From DATLBA01 sp035527275 (lineage in GTDB: Bacteria; Planctomycetota; Phycisphaerae; FEN-1346): 36,257 nt of DNA. Below, piece by piece: positions 30,802 through 36,257 of the stretch. The DNA is taken from the NCBI GenBank assembly GCA_035527275.1, contig DATLBA010000006.1, positions 1-36,257 of the forward strand, in the 5' to 3' direction. Numbering within the stretch: the stretch's first letter is position 1; each line of letters begins with the position of its first letter. The translations under genes and the position numbers were made by a program. The notes under the pieces were generated by a model. It was not told the DNA's origin. It saw only the letters and a list, made by a program, of their open reading frames with translations, and did not search any database.

Positions 30802-31398
30802 CTACAATAGTTTTCGGAGGCCTTCCTTCATCGCCTCCAGGGCCTGGCCGCGATGGCTCAGCCGGTTCTTGGTCTCGGGCGCCAACTCGGCCATCGTCCG
30901 GCCATACTCGGGGACCCAAAAGTACGGGTCGTAGCCGAAGCCGTTCGACCCGGCGGGCCGGTCGGTGATTCGACCCTCGCACGAGCCCTTCGTCACCAGC
31001 AGCACGCGGTCGGGCGTCGCCAGGGCCGCCACACAGCGGTAGCGCGCCGCCCAGGTTTCCTCGGGGTGCTCGGCGAGGGCTTCCAGTAGAGCACGGTTGT
31101 TCCGTGCATCGTTGCCTTCCTGACCGCCCCATCGGCTGGACAGGACGCCCGGTTTGCCGCCCAGCGCGTCCACCTCGAGGCCCGAATCGTCGGCCAGAGC
31201 CCACTCGCCGGTCGCCTTCGCGTACCCGAGCGCCTTGGCGCGGGCGTTTTCCTCGAATGTTCCACCGGTTTCGGGCACGGTTGCAACATCGCCGAACTCT
31301 TCCAGCGATTTTAGTGCGACATTCAGCCCCGCGAGGATGGCTGCCATTTCCTCGAACTTCTTGCGGTTGCGCGTTGCGATGACCAGCGTGCGAGCCAT
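30802..31398 (-). CDS. rdgB: XTP/dITP diphosphatase
   Basis: 198 residues from the ATG at 31398, with AAAGGGGG upstream. It removes deaminated purine nucleoside triphosphates (dITP, XTP) by releasing pyrophosphate. The family marks are in order: LVIATRNRKKFEE (usually SGNxGK), GTFEENARAKA, ALADDSGLEVDALGGKPGV, GSNGFGYDPYFWVPE, and NRLSHRGQAL at the end. It is cytoplasmic. It lies 10 nt after the lipoprotein gene and 12 nt before pdaD, all in the ileS unit. The Arg in place of Gly in the first motif is within family variation as I know it. Confidence 0.94.
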   Translation of the reverse strand: MARTLVIATRNRKKFEEMAAILAGLNVALKSLEEFGDVATVPETGGTFEENARAKALGYAKATGEWALADDSGLEVDALGGKPGVLSSRWGGQEGNDARNNRALLEALAEHPEETWAARYRCVAALATPDRVLLVTKGSCEGRITDRPAGSNGFGYDPYFWVPEYGRTMAELAPETKNRLSHRGQALEAMKEGLRKLL

Positions 31399-31408
31399 CC
31401 GGCCCCCT

Positions 31409-32632
31409 TTACGTCGGAACGACGGTCACGCCCCCGACGAGAACAAAGTCCATCTCCCTGAGGCCCTTGACGAGCCGCGGGTCGCGCAGCACCCCCCGGA
31501 CGGAAAGCCCGGCCGCGTCCAGAATCTGGCGAGTCGTCTCCGGCCCGAGGACGGTCAGGCGCGCGGCGGGCGCGGCGAGGCTCAGGGCCGCCGTCACGGC
31601 CTGAAGAACACTTTCGTCCGCCCGCGTTTCGACGGCCTCGCGGCCCGTCGCCTGAATGCCGGCAATGCCGATTCGGGCAGCCTTGCCCTTCTCGACGGAA
31701 CTGAGCAACTGCTTCGTCAGCGCCTCGACAAGAACGGGAAGTTCGCGCCGGGCCTGGGCAACGCCCGCCGCACGCCCGAGACCTTCCGCCAGGCCCGTCT
31801 CCGTGCTCACCAGTTGCAGCGATACCCGGTAAAGTGCCGAAGGGATGACCACTCCCCCTGTGGGAGATGTCTCGCGGCCCGGGATTCTTACCAGACCCGT
31901 CGGCACGAGCGGCACTTCCTTGCCGTCCTTCCCCTTGGCCATCGGCGCCAACTGGCCCTCGAGCCGCATCCGCGGGAACTCTTTTCTCAGCCCAAGAACG
32001 GTGGGGCCGACGATTCTGGGCTTCTGGCCCGGGCGGCCCACCTTGCTCGGATCGTCGAAAATCTCCAGCCCGAACGCCCCCAGCGTCACCATGCTCAGTC
32101 GCGGCCCGTGATAAACGTAGGCCTCGTATCCCTTCTCCCGGAGCGTTCTTGCATACTCCTGGGCGGCGTCCTTCCGGCCGGGCGCTTCCCAACTTGCGAT
32201 GTGAAGCGTGAACACGCCCGGCGCCTCTTCCAGAGGCCACTTGCTCGATGGAGCGGGCTCGGGCACCGGCATCAGCACGACGCCGACAAAGGGGTACTGG
32301 CCCCGGGCGTCGCGAATCCCCCGCACCCGCGCCAGCATCTTCCTGGCCGCGGGGTCCTTCAGAGCCCCGTACCGACCGACACAGACGGCCCCGTACTGTG
32401 GCCCTTCCACCACAAACACATCCGGCAGATTTTGTTCGGTCAGTTCTCGGGCGAGGCGGTAAGCGCTGTCCACGGCCTCCGGTCCCTTATATTCCAGAAG
32501 CAGGATGGTCAGTTCACGTTGCTGAGCGGTTGGCTCGCACCCTCCCATCGCGGCCAGAAGGCCCACCGCCACGAGGCCCGCACCCATTGCGGCAACGAAC
32601 CTGGGCCCCCGTTTGCGATTTCGGAAGTTCAT
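31409..32632 (-). CDS. Lipoprotein with SPOR-like and LpoB/CsgG-like parts
   Basis: 407 residues from the ATG at 32632, with TAGGAGACC upstream. The lipoprotein signal ends at C32 (VGLLAAMGGC). Around residues 125-175 VFTLHIASWEAPGRKDAA, then EKGYEAYVYHG, looks like a SPOR domain, which binds denuded glycan at division sites. The last third (ALTKQLLSSVEKGKAARIGI, then LTVLGPETTRQILDAAGL, and FVLVGGVTVV) resembles the LpoB/FlgO/CsgG-like fold of outer-membrane activators. I infer an envelope protein tied to cell-wall synthesis, but the domain calls are by eye. It sits between argD and rdgB in the operon. Confidence 0.68.
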   Translation of the reverse strand: MNFRNRKRGPRFVAAMGAGLVAVGLLAAMGGCEPTAQQRELTILLLEYKGPEAVDSAYRLARELTEQNLPDVFVVEGPQYGAVCVGRYGALKDPAARKMLARVRGIRDARGQYPFVGVVLMPVPEPAPSSKWPLEEAPGVFTLHIASWEAPGRKDAAQEYARTLREKGYEAYVYHGPRLSMVTLGAFGLEIFDDPSKVGRPGQKPRIVGPTVLGLRKEFPRMRLEGQLAPMAKGKDGKEVPLVPTGLVRIPGRETSPTGGVVIPSALYRVSLQLVSTETGLAEGLGRAAGVAQARRELPVLVEALTKQLLSSVEKGKAARIGIAGIQATGREAVETRADESVLQAVTAALSLAAPAARLTVLGPETTRQILDAAGLSVRGVLRDPRLVKGLREMDFVLVGGVTVVPT

Positions 32633-32774
32633 GACCGGTCTCCTAAGCCCGGCGCGCCGCCCTCGTCTGCCGTGGCATCCTGTTTTGTCGGCATCAGACG
32701 CACTCCCCTTCGGGTCGCGGCTATTGAGGCTCGCACCCTCTGACAACCATGTTAAGGCGCCGGCCGTGCCCGGG

Positions 32775-33968
32775 TCAATTCCCTGCCTTGCGGGCCCGGC
32801 GCAGGACGTCGGCCAGAATCCCCAGTCCCTCGCCCAGTTGCTCCTCGGTGATGACGAGCGGCGGCATGATCCGAAGCACCGTCGTGTTGGTGCAGTTGAT
32901 GTGCAGGCCGCGCTCAAGGCACTCCGCCACGATGTCCGACCCCGACTCGGTCAGTTCCGCACCGACCATCAGCCCGGCCCCGCGGACCTCGGCGATGATT
33001 GGCGTCTCCTGCTTGAGTTCCAGCAGGCGCTGGCGCAGATAGGCGCCCATCCGGTTGGCGTTTTCCAGAAGGTTTTCGTCGCGGACGATTTCAAAGACGG
33101 CGCAGCCGGCGGCGGCGGCCAGCGGGTTCCCGCCGAACGTTGAGGCGTGGGTGCCGGGCTTCAAATGCTCGGCGACCTGGGGCTTGGCCGAGATGGCGCC
33201 GATGGCCACGCCGCCGCCTAACTGTTTGGCCATCGTCATGATGTCGGGCTCGACACCCGCCTGCTGATAACCCCACCACGCGCCGGTCCGTCCGACGCCG
33301 GTCTGGACTTCGTCGAAGATCAGCACCATGCCGCGCTCGTCGCACAACCGGCGCAAGCGCTCGAGGAAGTCCGCCTCAGCGACGTTGACGCCGCCTTCGC
33401 CCTGGATCGGCTCGACGATGACGGCGCAGGTCTCGTCGTCGGCCAGTTTTTCCACGGCCTCGGAGTCGTTGAGCGGCGCGTAGGCAAAACCCGGCACCAG
33501 CGGCGCAAAGCCCTGCCGATACTTCGGCTGGCCGGTCGCGCTGATGGCCGCAAAGGTGCGCCCGTGGAAACTGTGCTCGAAGGAAATGATCTTATACTTT
33601 TCCTTCGCGGTGGCGAGGCGCGCGAGTTTTATGGCTGCCTCGTTCGCCTCCGCCCCCGAGTTGCAGAAGAAGCATTTCCCGCCGAATCCGGTGGTGGCGA
33701 TCCACTCGGCCAGCCGGCCCTGCGGCTCGGTGTGCCAGGTGTTCGGCATGTAGATAAGTTGGCCAGCCTGCTTCCGAATGGCTTCAACGAGGCGCGGATG
33801 GCAATGGCCGACACCCGTCACGGCCCACCCGCTGAAAAGGTCCAGATACCGTTTCCCGTCGGCGTCCCAGACGTATGGCCCTTCGCCGCGCACGGCGACC
33901 TTCGGCAGGCGCGTGTAGTTGCCGATGACGTACTTGTTGAAGAGGTCCAGAGTCTCTTGAGTGTTCAT
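32775..33968 (-). CDS. argD: Acetylornithine aminotransferase
   Basis: 397 residues from the ATG at 33968, with AGGGAG upstream. It is a class III PLP aminotransferase that makes N-acetylornithine in arginine synthesis, and often also acts in lysine synthesis. The PLP lysine is K248 in TMAKQLGGGV, and D219 and Q222 lie in IFDEVQTGVGRTG. Other marks are NSGAEANEAAIKLAR, SFHGRTFAAIS and VEPIQGEGGV. Length and motifs fit ArgD better than ornithine or GABA aminotransferase, but the specificity is not proven by sequence. It follows ileS by 40 nt, with a GC palindrome in the gap. Confidence 0.92.
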   Translation of the reverse strand: MNTQETLDLFNKYVIGNYTRLPKVAVRGEGPYVWDADGKRYLDLFSGWAVTGVGHCHPRLVEAIRKQAGQLIYMPNTWHTEPQGRLAEWIATTGFGGKCFFCNSGAEANEAAIKLARLATAKEKYKIISFEHSFHGRTFAAISATGQPKYRQGFAPLVPGFAYAPLNDSEAVEKLADDETCAVIVEPIQGEGGVNVAEADFLERLRRLCDERGMVLIFDEVQTGVGRTGAWWGYQQAGVEPDIMTMAKQLGGGVAIGAISAKPQVAEHLKPGTHASTFGGNPLAAAAGCAVFEIVRDENLLENANRMGAYLRQRLLELKQETPIIAEVRGAGLMVGAELTESGSDIVAECLERGLHINCTNTTVLRIMPPLVITEEQLGEGLGILADVLRRARKAGN

Positions 33969-33990
33969 GATGGCTCCCTGGTTCTGTCGC

Positions 33991-34006
33991 GGCGGGCAAG
34001 CCCGCC
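33991..34006. repeat. GC palindrome between ileS and argD
   Basis: GGCGGGC-aa-GCCCGCC, a perfect 7-bp stem with a 2-nt loop, with the same arms (inverted) as at 6045-6061. It lies inside the operon, so it is not a full terminator. Confidence 0.7.
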
Positions 34007-34008
34007 GG

Positions 34009-36257
34009 CTAATGCTTTGTGCCGACAACTTGTCGGCATCGCTCACACAGGCCGTTCGGTTCGCCCTGACCGACGCTGGGCCACCAGTTCCAGCAGCGTT
34101 CGCAGCGCTGGTGGACCTGCTGCAGGAGGACGGCCGAGGCGAAGCGTTTGACGTCCGCTTCGCCGGCGTCGGCGTGGTCGCCTTCCAGGGCTTCAGCCTC
34201 CTCGGGCGAGACAAGCCGGACTTTGCTCACGATCAGCAGTTTCGCCAGGGTGTCCGCTCCGACCTTTTCGAGTTCCTCGCGCTCCTTCGGATCGGCCGGC
34301 GCCAGCGCCACTCTCGCCTCCATGTGCTGCGAGAACTTGCCGCTCTTCCGCAACACTTCCAGCAAAGCGTATGTATCTCGCCGCACGTCCATCAGCCATT
34401 CCCAGTGGGCCAGGAGGTCCTCATCCAGCAGTTTCGCATCCACCTCGGGCCAGCGGGCCAGATGGACGCTCGACTCGCGCTCGCCCGCCACGTTTACCCG
34501 CTGTCCGGCCGCCGCCCCGATGGGGCTAATGGCGGAGGCGGCTGGCGGGGCGGGCAAGTCCTGGGCCGGTCGCAACGGCGACTCGCCCGTGGCGAGCGGC
34601 GGCAGAAAACCCCACGCCTCCTCCGCCGTGTGGACCAGAATCGGCGCCAGCAATCGCACCAGCACGTCCGCCACGTAGGCCAGGGCGGTTTGGGCGCTTC
34701 GCCGCCGGGACCCGTCGGCCCCGTCGCAGTAGAGGCAGTCCTTCTGCACGTCCAGGTAAAACGCGCTCAGGTCGTTCACGCAGAAGACGTGCACCAACTG
34801 GTAAACGCGGTGGAACTGAAACGCCTCGAACTGGGCCGAGACGTCGGCGACCAGCCGCTGCGCCCGCGCCAAAAGCCACCGATCAATTTCTTCCATCCGG
34901 GCGATCCCGACCGCGTGCGCCTTCGGGTCGAAGTCCGCCAGGTTCCCCAGGATGAACCGAAGCGTGTTGCGGATCTTTCGGTACGCGTCCTGGAGGTTTG
35001 AAATCAGCGCGTCGCTCGCGCGGATATCGTATCCGTAATCAACGCTCGACACCCACAGGCGCACCACGTCGGCACCCAGGCGGGCCACTTCGTCGAGGAC
35101 GCTGACCGTGTTGCCGAGGCTTTTGGACATCTTGCGGCCCTCTTCGTCCACGACGAAACCGTGCGTGATGCACGTGCGGAACGGCGGCTGGCCGCGCGCC
35201 ACCACGCCCAGCATCAGGCTCGACTGAAACCAGCCGCGATGCTGGTCCGACCCTTCCAGATAGAGTTCCACGGGCATGCCGAGGTCCTCGGCCTCGCAAA
35301 CGGCGCGCCACGACGAGCCCGAATCGAGCCAGACGTCGCAGACGTCGGTCTCCTTGCGCCATTCTCGGCCGCCGCACTGCGGGCACGCCGGCGCCTCGTC
35401 GAAAATTTTCTCGGCCGAAGCAGCGTACCAGGCGCCGCTCCCGTGCTTGCCGTAAAATTTTCCCGCAGCGCGCATCATATCGCCGGTCAGAAGCGCGTGG
35501 CCGCACCCCTCGCAATAAAGCGCGGGAATCGGGACGCCCCAGACCTTCTGGCGGCTGATGCACCAGTCCGGCCGCGTCTCGATCATCGCCCGGATTCGCG
35601 CCTCGCCCCAGCCCGGCACCCATTGGACGCCGCTCACGGCCTCCAGAGCCCGCTCGCGCAGGCTCTTGCCCTCGTCGCTTTTGTCGAGCGAGACGAACCA
35701 CTGCTCGGTCGCCCGGAAGATAACCGGCCGGCGGCACCGCCAGCAATGGGGATAGCGGTGCGCGACCCTGGTGTGAGCCACGAGGTGACCCGACTCGGCG
35801 AGGCGCTTCGTGATGATCGGATTGGCTTCCCAGACCGTCTTCGCGCGGATCCATTCCGGCACGGTGTCGTCGAACCGCCCATCCGCGAGGACCGGGCTGT
35901 ACGCCGGCAAACCGTGCTGCATGCCGAGAAGATTGTCCTCGCGCCCATGGCCGGGAGCGATGTGCACGAGGCCCGTCCCCTTATCCTCAAAAACCATATT
36001 TGGGTCGGCAAAAACTTGCCGCAAATCTTTGCCCTGTGGCGGCCCCATAAAAGGGTGCGTATAGGTCTGGCCGTCGAGGTCTTTGCCGGTGAGCGTTACA
36101 GATTCCGAAAGCTCCTCAATTGGGAAGCCGAGCGTTTCGGCGCGGCCCACTTTGACAATCAAATAGCAATCTGAACCGCGATGAACGCCGGGCAAAGCCT
36201 CGTATTCGAGGTCCGGATGGACCGCCACCGCCAGGTTAGCCGGCAAGGTCCACGGAG
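34009..36257 (-). CDS. ileS: Isoleucyl-tRNA synthetase, N-terminal part outside window
   Basis: The reading frame enters from the right edge (PWTLPANLAVAV is still visible across it) and stops at 34009, giving about 748 residues of an enzyme normally near 950. It charges tRNA-Ile. Present are the editing domain, the KMSKS loop (RKMSKSLGN, coded at 35119-35133), the anticodon-binding domain and a C-terminal zinc site with CERCWNWW and CERC. A second Cys set, in the catalytic domain (CEGCGH, CPQCGGREW), is typical of bacterial IleS. Missing at the edge are the HIGH motif and the first 200 or so residues. A 43-residue Pro/Ala/Gly-rich insert interrupts it (see 34471-34599). It is the first visible gene of a six-gene unit. 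Confidence 0.95.
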   Translation of the reverse strand, partial: PWTLPANLAVAVHPDLEYEALPGVHRGSDCYLIVKVGRAETLGFPIEELSESVTLTGKDLDGQTYTHPFMGPPQGKDLRQVFADPNMVFEDKGTGLVHIAPGHGREDNLLGMQHGLPAYSPVLADGRFDDTVPEWIRAKTVWEANPIITKRLAESGHLVAHTRVAHRYPHCWRCRRPVIFRATEQWFVSLDKSDEGKSLRERALEAVSGVQWVPGWGEARIRAMIETRPDWCISRQKVWGVPIPALYCEGCGHALLTGDMMRAAGKFYGKHGSGAWYAASAEKIFDEAPACPQCGGREWRKETDVCDVWLDSGSSWRAVCEAEDLGMPVELYLEGSDQHRGWFQSSLMLGVVARGQPPFRTCITHGFVVDEEGRKMSKSLGNTVSVLDEVARLGADVVRLWVSSVDYGYDIRASDALISNLQDAYRKIRNTLRFILGNLADFDPKAHAVGIARMEEIDRWLLARAQRLVADVSAQFEAFQFHRVYQLVHVFCVNDLSAFYLDVQKDCLYCDGADGSRRRSAQTALAYVADVLVRLLAPILVHTAEEAWGFLPPLATGESPLRPAQDLPAPPAASAISPIGAAAGQRVNVAGERESSVHLARWPEVDAKLLDEDLLAHWEWLMDVRRDTYALLEVLRKSGKFSQHMEARVALAPADPKEREELEKVGADTLAKLLIVSKVRLVSPEEAEALEGDHADAGEADVKRFASAVLLQQVHQRCERCWNWWPSVGQGEPNGLCERCRQVVGTKH
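34471..34599 (-). repeat. In-frame low-complexity insert in ileS
   Basis: 129 nt that encode 43 Pro/Ala/Gly-rich residues between EEAWGFLP and SVHLARWP, where relatives have only about 5-15. It contains GCCCC-gat-GGGGC (34514-34526), the 10-mer GCCCCGATGG shared with the dinG insert, and GCGGGTAAAC (coding strand), also found in the intergenic repeat at 10737. Confidence 0.45.

Noticed and set aside
31154..32743. A 529-residue plus frame opposite rdgB and the lipoprotein
   Set aside because: Antisense to two well-supported genes with good starts; no domain.
1..36257. CRISPR array or rRNA gene
   Set aside because: No regularly spaced direct repeats and no rRNA-like conserved stretches were seen on reading both strands.

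Overview
The window looks like a piece of a GC-rich, probably anaerobic member of the Planctomycetota (Phycisphaerae-like), most likely from an environmental genome. This is an inference from combined features: a PEP-CTERM protein, a bacterial deoxyhypusine-synthase-like protein, pyruvoyl-type arginine decarboxylase, a GH172 (DUF2961) fragment, a corrinoid-reactivation (MetH activation domain) protein next to a DUF2284 protein, long TPR envelope proteins and an anaerobe-type arsenic operon. No rRNA, tRNA or CRISPR array is visible.

Layout. 1-210: the C-terminal end of a GH172 glycosidase. 628-5521 (minus): a three-gene envelope operon (two secreted TPR proteins, then a lytic transglycosylase). 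5522-6246: a gene-poor stretch with a transposase scrap, a tandem repeat and a strong promoter for the PEP-CTERM protein (6247-7014). 7317-9002: the corrinoid-reactivation-type protein and the Cys-rich DUF2284 protein, separated by 444 bp that holds two identical 13-mers with perfect DnaA boxes, a possible replication origin. 9265-10574: a small unit of three unknown genes, lower in GC, under a near-consensus promoter. 10575-11027: palindromic repeats. 11028-12567 (minus): three overlapping membrane or lipoprotein genes. 12713-13876 and 14034-15554 (minus): the deoxyhypusine-synthase-like gene and a CreD-like membrane protein. 15814-19513 (plus): thiS, thiG, a C_GCAxxG_C_C redox-type protein and a DinG-type Fe-S helicase with an in-frame insertion. 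19553-20128 (minus): a lower-GC ClpP-like protease. 20326-21135 (minus): a sugar isomerase-like TIM barrel.

21259-27563 (minus) is the most distinctive block, an arsenic operon in the order arsR, arsP, a DUF3343-like/4Fe-4S protein, arsE-type thioredoxin, arsF, arsG, a 44-codon ORF, arsM, acr3. It starts at a textbook TTGACA-17-TATAAT promoter with a palindrome in the spacer. Its gene content covers inorganic arsenite efflux (Acr3), methylation (ArsM), and reduction and export of organic or aromatic arsenicals (ArsE/F/G, ArsP). The Fe-S protein and the 44-codon ORF have no assigned role and are the best candidates for new components.

27864-29156 (plus) is lysA. 29324-36257 (minus) is an apparent housekeeping operon: ileS (N-terminus outside the window), argD, a SPOR/LpoB-like lipoprotein, rdgB, pdaD and speB. 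The last two make putrescine from arginine through agmatine. With the deoxyhypusine-synthase-like gene, they suggest a polyamine pathway that does not use ornithine decarboxylase.

A recurrent theme is short GC-rich perfect palindromes between genes. Palindrome-bearing, low-complexity insertions also lie in frame inside dinG and ileS.
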